A DNA stretch of 64,000 bases from Terriglobia bacterium (GTDB taxonomy: Bacteria > Acidobacteriota > Terriglobia > Bryobacterales > Bryobacteraceae): NCBI GenBank assembly GCA_025363475.1, contig JANYDS010000096.1:1-64000 (forward strand). The letters run 5' to 3'. This document shows positions 9,067 to 18,879 of this stretch, piece after piece; position 1 is the stretch's first letter, and the number at the start of each line of letters is the position of its first letter. The notes under the pieces were generated by a model. That model worked only from the letters and a program-made list of their open reading frames with translations. It did no database searches and was not told the origin of the DNA. Both the position numbers and the translations under genes were made by a program.

Positions 9067-9085
9067 GCGGCAGCTTTACGCAGCT

Positions 9086-9676
9086 TTACGCCACCTTCCG
9101 CAGCGGAGGCCGCAGACTGCTGCCTGTTCGCGGTGTGGGCATAGCGATGACCAGGCAGGGAGTCTCGGATAAATCCTGGCGCGTAGAGCCACCAAAATAC
9201 TCATCCAGCGGATACAACGCATAAGGTTGCAGTTCGCGGTACACGCGGCCCAGCTTCTTCTGAATCCGGTAAAGATTGTGGAAGAAAGTGCCGCGGTCCA
9301 TCTTCAGCTGGCGGCAGCAGAGCTTCCAGTCCGCCCCCAAAAGGAAATGAAACTTGAAGATTTTGTACTCGGAATCATCAAGATATCGCTTGCTTACAAG
9401 GCAGAAATCCGCGATGTATTCTTCGTCCCGCCGTCCCCAGGTTTGGCGCCGGTCCCGTCCGCCGATGACCTCAAGCCGGACATGACTCATGTGTTTTTCT
9501 TTCCGCGCACAGTATTGGAATCGTGAATAACAGATCCTGAAAATTGACCTGAAAACACAATTGCAGGGGGCTTCTGAGCCCTCCCCGCCGCTGCGACGCA
9601 ATCCAAGACCATGGCATTGTGTGCAGGATTCTTTCGCTAATGCGATTGTTTCTGAACGGCTCCAATTAAATTCCAC
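9086..9676 (-). CDS. Hypothetical protein with an N-terminal Cys cluster and a region-4-like helix pair
   Basis: About 196 residues. The start chosen is GTG at 9676, which has GGAAGGAA 6 bases upstream; a TTG start 14 codons earlier is possible but lacks such a site. Near the N-terminus is a CTQCHGLG motif followed by CNC, resembling a zinc knuckle, and a further cysteine pair. The centre is rich in basic and aromatic residues, and the stretch LCCRQLKMDRGTFFHNLYR looks like a helix-turn-helix of the sigma region 4 kind. A DNA- or RNA-binding role is a guess. I do not recognise the family. It converges with the sigma operon, 19 bases away. Confidence 0.6.
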   Translation of the reverse strand: MEFNWSRSETIALAKESCTQCHGLGLRRSGGEGSEAPCNCVFRSIFRICYSRFQYCARKEKHMSHVRLEVIGGRDRRQTWGRRDEEYIADFCLVSKRYLDDSEYKIFKFHFLLGADWKLCCRQLKMDRGTFFHNLYRIQKKLGRVYRELQPYALYPLDEYFGGSTRQDLSETPCLVIAMPTPRTGSSLRPPLRKVA

Positions 9677-9809
9677 GAATATTTCCTTCCGGAGTTGCCT
9701 TATTTCGTGCAACGTCAATAATCAAACTTTCTCTCAAAAACTTATTCACCGCAAATATTAGTTGATGGCAGAGACGCGTGTCAGACCGCAAAGTCTTTCC
9801 TTTTGAACA

Positions 9810-9830
9810 GGTTCTAGTACCACTAGAACC
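9810..9830. promoter_or_regulatory. Perfect 9-bp inverted repeat, probable operator
   Basis: GGTTCTAGT and ACTAGAACC are exact reverse complements separated by ACC. The site lies in the 219-base gap between two divergent genes, 65 bases before the GTG of the helix-turn-helix regulator and about 28 bases before a weak -10 candidate TAATAT (9859-9864). The symmetry and position fit an autoregulatory operator for that regulator. No T-run follows, so it is not a terminator. Confidence 0.55.
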
Positions 9831-9895
9831 ATATGGCAGTGCCCCCGCTCGCGTAAGGTAATATACAGACCTATTTCCGGGAGAAATATACCTGG

Positions 9896-10591
9896 GTGAA
9901 TCTGGGCGAGATAAACCGCAAACTAATCGAACTTGCAGCCCGCAAAGTCCGGTCTGGCGACATCACCGAGCGTGGCCTCGCCCGGCGATCAGGCTTGTCC
10001 CAGCCCCATTTACACAATGTTATCAAGGGGATACGGTCTCTTTCCAACGATACGGCTGACCGGCTTATGCTGGGCCTCGGCATCAGCGTGAATGACCTGC
10101 TGTGGTCCGATTCAAGTGAAAACCCCACTGATATCCGGACAATTCCCGTAGTGAAGTGCCGCATCGGCCCCGGAAACGACGCCAACCTCAGTGTTTTCCG
10201 AGGGGCGGCTCCTTTCACCGCTGCTCGTCTTACGGGTCTGGTAACCCCGGTTGGCGCCTTGCTGGCACCCGATCTGGTGTTGCCCGCCGCACTCGCTGCC
10301 GGCGACATGGTGTTGCTGGATCAGAACCGAGTGCTCAGAGCCGGCATTCAGGCGGGCAGGCTTTGGGTGGTGGCAGAACCCGAAGGTCTGCGCGTGCGCT
10401 ATCTTCGGATGGGTGGTTCACTGCTCTATGTCGCGAACGAACTAACCCTGGCTGACCCGCGCATGTGGCAACCTGTCCCGCTGCAGGGGCGGAATATTCT
10501 GGATGTAGTGAGGGCGCGCATTGTTTGGACTAGCCGCGAAATTGAAGCAGAAACGCCCGGACCGCCTGACCCGTCTGGCGACCGCGATTGA
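9896..10591 (+). CDS. XRE-type regulator with a LexA/CI (S24)-like C-terminal domain lacking catalytic residues
   Basis: 231 residues beginning with GTG (GGGAGA 11 bases upstream). Residues 20-70 form a helix-turn-helix of the lambda repressor type (GLARRSGLSQPHLHNVIKG). Residues 120-200 follow the S24 peptidase pattern around AAGDMVLLDQN and VRYLRMGGSLLYVANE, but the serine expected just before the GDxV strand and the lysine expected at VRYLR are not seen, so self-cleavage is unlikely. It probably binds the palindrome at 9810-9830. The last 71 bases overlap the next gene in another frame. The helix-turn-helix call is firm, the S24-like call moderate. Confidence 0.75.
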   Translation: MNLGEINRKLIELAARKVRSGDITERGLARRSGLSQPHLHNVIKGIRSLSNDTADRLMLGLGISVNDLLWSDSSENPTDIRTIPVVKCRIGPGNDANLSVFRGAAPFTAARLTGLVTPVGALLAPDLVLPAALAAGDMVLLDQNRVLRAGIQAGRLWVVAEPEGLRVRYLRMGGSLLYVANELTLADPRMWQPVPLQGRNILDVVRARIVWTSREIEAETPGPPDPSGDRD

Positions 10592-11066
10592 CGCCCTGTG
10601 CGAGCGCGATCAGAAGCTGATCGATGAGACATCCCGCGTGGACGAATTACGCCTTCAGGGTGCCGGCGATCTGCATGAAATCTGCCGCTCATTCGTCGAA
10701 AAGGTAAATGCCAAACTCTCCCAGCCCGCACTTCTCATGGACCCGCCCGTTTTTACGGAAGGCCATTTCAGTGACGGAGGGCTGAATCTCTTCCAGATCA
10801 ACCTGCGCGGGCGTCTGCTGCAGTTGGAATTCGAGGCCACTGAAGAACTGTACGGCACGGACGATTTCAAACGCCCGTACGTGTTGCGCGGTGCTGTGCG
10901 TTCGTTCAATCAGGATTTTCTTGACCAGCGGGGAGTGGACGAGCAAATGATCTTCTATTGCCCCGCCGGTGGCTCAGGCCTCTGGTATTTCTTCGACGGA
11001 AGAACGTACCGTACCGGCAGAGTGGGTGAGGATTACCTGCTTTCGGAACTGGAAAGACTGGTTTAA
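10521..11066 (+). CDS. Hypothetical protein, 181 residues
   Basis: A soluble protein starting at TTG 10521, inside the 3' end of the regulator gene in a different frame; a later start is possible but the N-terminal basic helix (KLKQKRPDRLTRLATAIDAL) looks protein-like. The first 60 residues are charged and helical, the remainder mixed with aromatic residues (FYCPAGGSGLWYFFDGRTYRTG). No signal peptide or membrane segment. The tight overlap suggests co-transcription and translational coupling with the regulator. I do not recognise a family. Confidence 0.6.
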   Translation: MFGLAAKLKQKRPDRLTRLATAIDALCERDQKLIDETSRVDELRLQGAGDLHEICRSFVEKVNAKLSQPALLMDPPVFTEGHFSDGGLNLFQINLRGRLLQLEFEATEELYGTDDFKRPYVLRGAVRSFNQDFLDQRGVDEQMIFYCPAGGSGLWYFFDGRTYRTGRVGEDYLLSELERLV

Positions 11067-11068
11067 AT

Positions 11069-12199
11069 TTAAGCCAGTTCTTCGTAGACCTTCAGAACGC
11101 CGGCAGCAGTCTTGGCCCAGCTGAATTTAGCTGCTTGTTTCCGCCCTTTGACCACCAGTTCGTGGCGAAGAGTGTCGTTGAGCAGCACCTCTGTCATGCC
11201 GCGCGCGATATCGAACACGTTTTCCGGATTGACCAGCATAGCCGCGCCGCCCACCACCTCAGGCAGGGAACTTACTGACGAAGCGATCACAGGCGTGCCC
11301 GACGCCATGGCTTCGAGCGGCGGCAGCCCAAATCCTTCGTAAAGCGACGGGAAAACAAACGCCGCAGCCATCTCATGAAACACTCGCAGCGTTTCAAAAG
11401 GTACAAAACCGAGAAAACGTACCGCATGTTCCACCCGGCTCATGATCACGGCCCGGCGGACGTCCGGATGCCGCGAAATTTCGTCGCCAATAATGATCAG
11501 CCGCAAATCCTTGTAGCCCCGGTGATTTTCCAGACTTTGACGAGCCACCGCAAACGCCTCGATCAAACGAGGGATGTTTTTCTGCGGCCGAATCGAACCC
11601 GCGTAGAGCAGAAACGGATAAGTGATCTGGTAGCGCTCCAGAATCCGGTGCGTTTCACGGGCTGAAGCATCGGCGGGGATGCGGCGCTTGAGAAACTGCG
11701 GGTCAGGCGCGTTGTAGATCAGCCGAATGCGCGAGGCAGCCCTTGGCACCAGGCTGATCACATCGCGTTCGGTGGCACCTGAAACGGCGATGATGCGATC
11801 CGCCCGCTCCAGACCGTACCGCAGACGGAAAACGCGCGCGGCGTGCAGCAGACCCCTTGCATCATCGTAGAAGAGGCTGCTCAGATCGTGAATGGTCAGC
11901 ACGTACGGCTTCGGCATGAACAGCGGCACGCGGTGGTAGGGGATATGGGTAGCATCCACTTTCAGCGAACGAACGAGCCACGAAAGCGCGAAGTGATCGA
12001 GGCGTTCAGAATCGCGGCGCGGATAATCGACAAAACTGAAATTTTCAGACAGGCCCGCGAACTGAGCCTTGTCCTCGGGGGCCGCGATCAGCAGGAATTT
12101 GTGAGAAGTTCCCGCTTCGGCCAGGGCCTGAAGCAAATTACGGGTATAGGTACCGACGCCGAAATCGCGGATGCGGCGGACGTCGATTGCGATCTTCAC
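11069..12199 (-). CDS. Glycosyltransferase family 4
   Basis: 376 residues, GT-B fold. The N-terminal acceptor domain begins at once ([20 protein letters not shown], start codon GTG). The C-terminal donor domain has [19 protein letters not shown] and the family signature [18 protein letters not shown], containing the E-x7-E pair that holds the sugar nucleotide. It should transfer a sugar from a nucleotide donor to a lipid- or glycan-linked acceptor at the inner membrane face. The start overlaps the glyA stop by 4 bases (GTGA). It is the last gene of a long minus-strand run and has no other polysaccharide gene near it, so its product cannot be predicted. Confidence 0.9.
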   Translation of the reverse strand: MKIAIDVRRIRDFGVGTYTRNLLQALAEAGTSHKFLLIAAPEDKAQFAGLSENFSFVDYPRRDSERLDHFALSWLVRSLKVDATHIPYHRVPLFMPKPYVLTIHDLSSLFYDDARGLLHAARVFRLRYGLERADRIIAVSGATERDVISLVPRAASRIRLIYNAPDPQFLKRRIPADASARETHRILERYQITYPFLLYAGSIRPQKNIPRLIEAFAVARQSLENHRGYKDLRLIIIGDEISRHPDVRRAVIMSRVEHAVRFLGFVPFETLRVFHEMAAAFVFPSLYEGFGLPPLEAMASGTPVIASSVSSLPEVVGGAAMLVNPENVFDIARGMTEVLLNDTLRHELVVKGRKQAAKFSWAKTAAGVLKVYEELA

Positions 12200-13455
12200 A
12201 CTTTCCAGTCGTAGAGGGGAAAGCGGGATGTCAGGGCTTCGACACGCTGCCTGACGGCGGCTATAGTGGCTTCGGAACTGACGTCGCGCAGTACTTCCGC
12301 AATCGCGCTGGCCACTTCGCGCATTTCAGGTTCACCAAAACCGCGCGTGGTGACCGCGGGGCTGCCGAGGCGGATACCGCTCGGGTTGAGGGGCGGGTTC
12401 ACGTCGAACGGAATGCCATTCTTGTTGACGGTAATGCGGGCTCGGTCGAGCGCCTGTTCGGCTTCTTTGCCGCGCACGCCTTTAGAGAAAACGTCAACCA
12501 GCATCAGGTGCGTGTCAGTGCCGCCGGAAACGATGCGGAAACCCTCTTCCTGCAGGCCTGCCGCAAGGGCCTGGGCGTTCAGGATCACCTGCCGCTGGTA
12601 AGTGATGAACTCGGGTTTCAGTGCTTCCAGGAAGCAGACAGCCTTGGCCGCCACCGCATGCATCAGCGGACCACCCTGCGTGCCAGGGAAAACATTGCGG
12701 TCAATAGCTGCGCCGTACTTTTCCTTCGCCAGGATGATGCCGGCGCGGGGTCCGCGAAGAGTCTTGTGTGTAGTGGATGTAACGATGTCAGCGTATTCGC
12801 AGGGATTAGGATGCAGCCCCGCGGCGACCAGGCCGGAGAAGTGGGCCATATCGACCAGGAGCAGCGCGCCCACCGAATCAGCGATTTCGCGGAAGCGTTT
12901 GAAATCCCATTGGCGGCCATAGGCGCTGCCACCAGCGATAATCATTTTCGGTTTGTGTTCGGCGGCCAGATTCGCCACGTCATCGAAATCAATCAGTTCG
13001 TCGTCCTTACGAACCTTATAACCGACTACGTTGTACATCTTGCCGGAAAAATTCAGCTTGTGGCCGTGGGTTAGGTGCCCGCCGTGGGCAAGGTCGAGGC
13101 CCATGATGGTATCGCCCGGACTGATCACTGCCGAGTAAGCGGCCTGATTGGCCTGTGACCCGGAGTGCGGCTGTACGTTAACGTATTCGGCGTTGAAAAG
13201 CTTTTTGGCGCGGTCGCGGGCGATGTTTTCTACTTCGTCGGCATACTCACATCCGCCGTAATACCGCCGGCCGGGGTAGCCCTCGGCGTATTTGTTGGTG
13301 AAGATGCTGCCCGTGGCTTCGAGAACAGCTTCGGAGGTGAAGTTCTCACTGGCGATGAGTTCGATTTGGGCGTTCTGCCGGCGCGTTTCCTGCTGGATCA
13401 GTTCGTAGATGGCGGGATCGACTTCAGCGAGAGGGCGCGCAATGGAGTTGGTCAT
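12196..13455 (-). CDS. glyA: Serine hydroxymethyltransferase
   Basis: 419 residues; converts serine and tetrahydrofolate to glycine and 5,10-methylene-tetrahydrofolate in the cytoplasm. The start taken is the ATG of MTNSIARPL at 13455; the frame is open further but those 46 residues overlap alkD. Family landmarks include [14 protein letters not shown] near the N-terminus, [24 protein letters not shown] and the PLP-binding lysine in [14 protein letters not shown]. It lies 22 bases after the alkD-like gene and is coupled to the glycosyltransferase. One-carbon units from this enzyme feed purine synthesis, which fits purA at the head of the same run. Confidence 0.97.
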   Translation of the reverse strand: MTNSIARPLAEVDPAIYELIQQETRRQNAQIELIASENFTSEAVLEATGSIFTNKYAEGYPGRRYYGGCEYADEVENIARDRAKKLFNAEYVNVQPHSGSQANQAAYSAVISPGDTIMGLDLAHGGHLTHGHKLNFSGKMYNVVGYKVRKDDELIDFDDVANLAAEHKPKMIIAGGSAYGRQWDFKRFREIADSVGALLLVDMAHFSGLVAAGLHPNPCEYADIVTSTTHKTLRGPRAGIILAKEKYGAAIDRNVFPGTQGGPLMHAVAAKAVCFLEALKPEFITYQRQVILNAQALAAGLQEEGFRIVSGGTDTHLMLVDVFSKGVRGKEAEQALDRARITVNKNGIPFDVNPPLNPSGIRLGSPAVTTRGFGEPEMREVASAIAEVLRDVSSEATIAAVRQRVEALTSRFPLYDWKV

Positions 13456-13477
13456 TTTGGGGTGAATGCTGATTTTA

Positions 13478-14152
13478 TCACCCTGAATTTTCCCGGTATT
13501 TGGAGCGCAGTTCGCGCAGCGCACCAGTCGCGATCCAGCGTGCCGGCTTCGTCCCCTGGTCATGGATGCGTTCGGCGCAGGCGATAGCGGCAATTCCCAG
13601 CGCGGAGTTGCGTTTGCCGATACTGCGGAGCGCCCAGTTTACAGCTTTGCGAACGAAATTCCGGTCGTCGAAAGCGTATTTTTCGATGGGCGGGAGAGCT
13701 TTCAGGAAGACTGCGCCGGGAGCGCATTTATCGTGTACTGCCAGCGCGGCGATCATGGAAAACGCGGCGCGGCGCGTGTATTCGTCATTACTGGCGGCCC
13801 ATTCGCGAATCAGCGGCCAGGCGTATGGAGTGCGGTCAAAAAGGTTGCCGCAACAGGCATCGCAAATATCCCGCGAATCAAATTCAGAGACCCATTGATT
13901 CATAGTTTCACGGGCAATCAGGGCAGGTTCGCCAACAAGCGAGGCAAGAATGCGGGCTTCATGGATGCCGCTATTCCACAGGTCGTAAGCGAGGGTCTGA
14001 GACTTACCCGTCTGCCGCGCAATCTGCCGGATCTCAGGAACGGTGAGACCCAGAGAACGGGTGGTATCGATTCCGAAACGCGCCTTGCCTTCCAGTGTGG
14101 CAGGGCTGGCCTGTGCCCGCATGTCCGCGAGGATGTTTTCAAGTACCGGCAT
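13478..14152 (-). CDS. DNA alkylation repair protein (AlkD-like HEAT-repeat glycosylase)
   Basis: 224 residues, almost entirely helical, matching the AlkD/DNA_alkylation family that removes N3- and N7-alkylated purines. Recognisable parts are the [13 protein letters not shown] segment, [15 protein letters not shown], and a tryptophan-rich stretch followed by [12 protein letters not shown] and [17 protein letters not shown], which in AlkD line the DNA-binding concave face. The start overlaps the DinB-like gene by 14 bases. Family is clear; whether this copy has glycosylase activity depends on aromatic and acidic residues I cannot align here. Confidence 0.88.
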   Translation of the reverse strand: MPVLENILADMRAQASPATLEGKARFGIDTTRSLGLTVPEIRQIARQTGKSQTLAYDLWNSGIHEARILASLVGEPALIARETMNQWVSEFDSRDICDACCGNLFDRTPYAWPLIREWAASNDEYTRRAAFSMIAALAVHDKCAPGAVFLKALPPIEKYAFDDRNFVRKAVNWALRSIGKRNSALGIAAIACAERIHDQGTKPARWIATGALRELRSKYRENSG

Positions 14153-14639
14153 GTGCCAGTTTCGCGGCGCTGATCACCTGCCCGGTGTGGCGCTGGCCAT
14201 GTTCGGCGATGTGGATCGCGAGCGAAATAGCGGTAGTCTGGATTCGCTGCCGGCCGATTTCGCGGATGTCTCCGAAGTGTTCGGGGGTGAGGGCGCGCAC
14301 CAGAGTTTCGTAACGGTCGAAAGCGTGATTGACCAGACTGATGAGTTCGGTCGCAGTGTCCGAACCGGTGTTTTCGGCTGGAATCGCGGCCACTTGTTCC
14401 GCCGTAAGCTGGCTGCCTTCGAGATAAGTGCAGAGCCGCTGAGTGCTGCCGGCAAGGTGTCTGGCGTGGAATCCGGCAGAGGTCATGCCATGCGGCGTGG
14501 CCCCGATTTCATCTGGTTGCAGCGGTGAGAGAGCCTGCGCCAGATCTTCGCGGATTTGTTGGCCCGTGCGGATTAGATGCGCCGTTACCGGGTGAAGACC
14601 GGGCAGGATGCCGCGAAGCCAGGGTTCGGGTTGCGCCAT
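14139..14639 (-). CDS. DinB-family putative metal-dependent hydrolase
   Basis: 166 residues from the ATG of MAQPEPWLRG, 4 bases after the queE stop; a longer frame reaches 14744 but lies inside queE. The protein has the four-helix DinB/YfiT pattern with histidines placed for a metal site: FHARHLAGS in the second helix and HIAEHGQRHTGQ near the C-terminus. DinB-fold proteins include thiol-dependent S-transferases and damage-inducible proteins of unknown activity. It overlaps the alkD-like gene by 14 bases, so a shared role in coping with alkylating or electrophilic agents is attractive but inferred. Confidence 0.82.
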   Translation of the reverse strand: MAQPEPWLRGILPGLHPVTAHLIRTGQQIREDLAQALSPLQPDEIGATPHGMTSAGFHARHLAGSTQRLCTYLEGSQLTAEQVAAIPAENTGSDTATELISLVNHAFDRYETLVRALTPEHFGDIREIGRQRIQTTAISLAIHIAEHGQRHTGQVISAAKLAHAGT

Positions 14640-14643
14640 GTCC

Positions 14644-15321
14644 TTACACTCCCCGCTTGTTGCCATAAAGATGAACATGCAGGCGCGGACTGAAACGATA
14701 ACCATGCTCCTTGCAGATTTCTGCAACCGGGGCCCCGCGTTCATTGAGTACCTCAGAAGAAATGCCTTCCGGCATGAGTACGACTTTCTCCGCAGGGGCG
14801 CCCAGTTCCGCCACCAGTCCCAAAAGCTCTGCCATGTCCTCCCTGCCGGTGATCACGAACTTCAACTGATAATCGCAAAGCGCCATCAGCTTGCGCAGCA
14901 CGTCCGGCTGCTGCCGTAACCGCTCATGTTGCCGGCGAAACGGGCCTTCCGGCGTGGAATTTGAAAGTTTCGGACTGATGCTCATGAGGTCGCAGGCAAC
15001 ATCCGGCAAATAGACGGTTCCAGCGGTTTCGATCGTGATGTGGAGACCCTGGTCGCGAAGGCGCTGTGACAGATCAGCGAGCCCGGGCGCGATCATTGGC
15101 TCGCCGCCGGTCAGTACAACGTGCTTCGCCGCCCCATATCCGGCAGACCGTTGCAGAATCGCCTCAATGCTCATTTCATCGCCTTCGGGATTCCAGGAAG
15201 TATAAGGCGTGTCGCACCATGAACACCGCAAATTACAACCACTGGTGCGGATGAAAATGGACGGCACACCGACCAGCGCCCCTTCACCCTGCACGGAATA
15301 GAAAATCTCAGCGATTTTCAC
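14644..15321 (-). CDS. queE: 7-carboxy-7-deazaguanine synthase
   Basis: Radical SAM enzyme of 225 residues that rearranges 6-carboxytetrahydropterin to 7-carboxy-7-deazaguanine on the queuosine/7-deazapurine path. It has the CX3CX2C iron-sulfur motif [16 protein letters not shown], the preceding [16 protein letters not shown], and the GGEPM SAM-binding motif. The start taken is GTG at 15321 ([14 protein letters not shown]), overlapping the queC stop by 4 bases (GTGA); an earlier ATG lies inside queC. With queC adjacent the pathway assignment is secure. queD and queF are not in the window. Confidence 0.95.
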   Translation of the reverse strand: MKIAEIFYSVQGEGALVGVPSIFIRTSGCNLRCSWCDTPYTSWNPEGDEMSIEAILQRSAGYGAAKHVVLTGGEPMIAPGLADLSQRLRDQGLHITIETAGTVYLPDVACDLMSISPKLSNSTPEGPFRRQHERLRQQPDVLRKLMALCDYQLKFVITGREDMAELLGLVAELGAPAEKVVLMPEGISSEVLNERGAPVAEICKEHGYRFSPRLHVHLYGNKRGV

Positions 15322-15995
15322 TGGCCAGCGGGGTCGATAACGCCCGCCTCGCGGAAGCCTTTGGCCCGCAGCAAACACGAATCGCAGGCACCGCAGGGCT
15401 TGCCCGTCGCATCCGGATCGTAACAGCTGTGCGTCAGACCAAATGGCACCTGAAGTTCCTGCCCCAGCCGCACAATATCAGCCTTCGAAAGATCAATCAA
15501 TGGAGTGCGGATGTGAATACTTGTGATGCCTTCCACACCAGCCTTCGTCGCCAGATTACTCATACGCTCGAACGCCTGAATGAACTCAGGGCGGCAATCC
15601 GGATAACCCGAATAGTCGAGCGCATTCACCCCAATGAAAATGTCGCTCGCCTCCAGCACTTCCGCATACGCCAGCGCGAACGAAAGAAAAATCGTATTGC
15701 GCGCAGGCACGTAAGTCACAGGAATCCCGTGGTTCATGGCCGCTTCATCGCGTCCCTTGGGCACGGCAATTTCATCGGTCAAAGCCGAATGACCGAACAC
15801 CCGCAAATCAATCTTCGCCACACGGTGATCCGCCGCCCCCAGTGCCTGCGCCACCCGGCGCGCACAATCCAGTTCCACAATATGACGCTGCCCGTAATCG
15901 AAAGACAGCGCATAGCTGTCAAACCCGGCGCGGCGCGCCCAGGCAAGGCATGTGGCGGAATCGAGACCACCGCTGAGGAGGCAAACGGCTTTCAC
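15318..15995 (-). CDS. queC: 7-cyano-7-deazaguanine synthase
   Basis: 225 residues. ATP-dependent conversion of carboxydeazaguanine and ammonia to preQ0. The N-terminal PP-loop [13 protein letters not shown] (residues 8-20) binds ATP, and the C-terminal zinc-binding cysteines are present ([17 protein letters not shown]). It lies 24 bases after purA and overlaps queE, so the two queuosine genes are translationally coupled. No sign of a dpd-type DNA modification cluster is present, so the product most likely goes to tRNA queuosine. Confidence 0.96.
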   Translation of the reverse strand: MKAVCLLSGGLDSATCLAWARRAGFDSYALSFDYGQRHIVELDCARRVAQALGAADHRVAKIDLRVFGHSALTDEIAVPKGRDEAAMNHGIPVTYVPARNTIFLSFALAYAEVLEASDIFIGVNALDYSGYPDCRPEFIQAFERMSNLATKAGVEGITSIHIRTPLIDLSKADIVRLGQELQVPFGLTHSCYDPDATGKPCGACDSCLLRAKGFREAGVIDPAGQ

Positions 15996-16019
15996 TAAAC
16001 TGAATCCTACCGCGCGCGC

Positions 16020-17363
<1,344 letters not shown>

Positions 17364-17401
17364 ACGGACTAGTGTAACGCACTGTGTTACGCTGGCCTCT
17401 T

Positions 17402-17863
17402 ATGCAGCTTTCCGGCGTGTTTTTGCAGCTCGGTGAAGAGCGCTTGCCGCACTTGTTACGCGGTATTTCCATCGGAAAACTGAGAACGTTCCAGTTGTAT
17501 GAACGGTTCAAGATCCGTACGCACCTTCCCAAAGTCAATACAGAGAACCTTCGCAAGGCGTCCCCGCGCTTCTGGAAGCGGCTTCAGGAGCAGGACGAAG
17601 AGTTCGCCACAGACCTTTCGCAGGCCATCCTCATCTCCCACATGGACATGATTACCGGCGTGCTGAATTTCCTCGGCATCCCCAACGAGGAGGGCTTTTT
17701 CGCCAAAGAGACCGACGCGAAACAGTACCTGACCGAGGGTTGGCAGGCGCGCGTTTACGACAAGTTCAAGAGCGATTTCCAGCCCGATCTGCTGGTTTTT
17801 TACATCAACCATCTTGGCTACGAGATGGCCGGTGACGAGACCGCTTACCTCCCCGCAGCCTGA
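17402..17863 (+). CDS. Hypothetical protein upstream of pheS
   Basis: 153 residues from the ATG at 17402 (a GTG 6 codons earlier is possible). Soluble, charged, mostly helical; no signal peptide, membrane segment or known catalytic motif. The first 60 residues have a basic patch (RFKIRTHLPKVNTENLRK), the rest is acidic. It ends 5 bases before the pheS start, so it is almost certainly co-transcribed with pheST. The family is not recognised. Confidence 0.7.
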   Translation: MQLSGVFLQLGEERLPHLLRGISIGKLRTFQLYERFKIRTHLPKVNTENLRKASPRFWKRLQEQDEEFATDLSQAILISHMDMITGVLNFLGIPNEEGFFAKETDAKQYLTEGWQARVYDKFKSDFQPDLLVFYINHLGYEMAGDETAYLPAA

Positions 17864-17868
17864 CCCCT

Positions 17869-18876
17869 ATGCAGGATTTTGTCGATAGCGCGCTGGCGCG
17901 AATTCACGCGGCCACAACTGCGGATGAACTCGAATCCGTGCGCGTGGAAGTGTTGGGCCGCAAGGGTGTAATTGCCGATCTAAGCAAAGATATGGGCAAG
18001 TTGGCCCCCGCTGAACGTGCGGAACGCGGTAAGTTCATCAACACCGCTAAGCAGGCGCTCGAATCGGCATGGGAAGGCAGGAAATCAGGCTTTGAACGAG
18101 TAGCCCTGGCCGCCAGGCTCGATGCCGAATGGCTTGATTTAACAGTTCCTGCGCCGGGCCGGAAGCCGGGCAGCCTGCATCCCATTACGCAGATTCAGTG
18201 GGAGATTGAAGATCTCTTTCGGTCGCTTGGTTTTGCGGTGCTCGACGGACCTGAAGTCGAAACTGAGCACCATAATTTCGATGCCCTGAATATTCCGGCG
18301 GATCATCCTGCGCGCGACATGCAGGACACGTTCTGGCTTGAAGGCGGCCACCTGCTGCGCACCCATACGTCACCTGTTCAGGTGCGGGGCATGGAAAAGC
18401 TTGGCCCGCCGCTGCGTATGATCGCGCCTGGCCGGGTATTCCGCAACGAGAGCGTTGATGCCTCGCACGAACACACTTTCTATCAACTGGAAGGCATGAT
18501 GATTGACCGCAATGTTTCGGTGGGCAATCTCATCTATTTCATGAAGACGCTGCTCGGGGCGATTTTTCACCGCGAAGTTACGGTGCGGTTGCGGCCCGGT
18601 TTTTTCCCGTTCGTTGAACCTGGTTTTGAACTCGATATCCGCTGTCTGATTTGCGGTGGCGATGGTTGCCCGGTCTGCAAACAGAGCGGCTGGGTTGAGC
18701 TGCTTCCCTGTGGCCTGGTAAATCCAAAAGTCTTACGTGCAAGTGGAATTGATCCGGCGGAATGGAATGGTTTTGCTTTCGGTCTGGGCCTTACACGCCT
18801 GGTGATGATGCGTTACGCGATTGGCGATATCCGCTGGCTGCAAAGCGGCGACCTGCGTTTTCTGGGGCAGTTTTAG
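17869..18876 (+). CDS. pheS: Phenylalanyl-tRNA synthetase alpha subunit
   Basis: 335 residues. Class II synthetase subunit carrying the active site of the (alpha-beta)2 enzyme. After an N-terminal coiled-coil (first 85 residues) the catalytic core shows HPITQIQWEIEDLF, HTSPVQVRGM (motif 2 region), FYQLEGMMID, and the C-terminal motif 3 in FAFGLGLTRLVMMRYAIGD. An added CLICGGDGCPVCKQSGW stretch supplies four cysteines for a zinc site, seen in many bacterial PheS. pheT follows after 3 bases. Confidence 0.97.
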   Translation: MQDFVDSALARIHAATTADELESVRVEVLGRKGVIADLSKDMGKLAPAERAERGKFINTAKQALESAWEGRKSGFERVALAARLDAEWLDLTVPAPGRKPGSLHPITQIQWEIEDLFRSLGFAVLDGPEVETEHHNFDALNIPADHPARDMQDTFWLEGGHLLRTHTSPVQVRGMEKLGPPLRMIAPGRVFRNESVDASHEHTFYQLEGMMIDRNVSVGNLIYFMKTLLGAIFHREVTVRLRPGFFPFVEPGFELDIRCLICGGDGCPVCKQSGWVELLPCGLVNPKVLRASGIDPAEWNGFAFGLGLTRLVMMRYAIGDIRWLQSGDLRFLGQF

Positions 18877-18879
18877 GCG

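Noticed and set aside
9072-9091. Tandem 10-base duplication CAGCTTTACG between the convergent sigma operon and unknown gene
   Set aside because: Too short and too near both stop codons to claim a role; it looks like a small slippage event.
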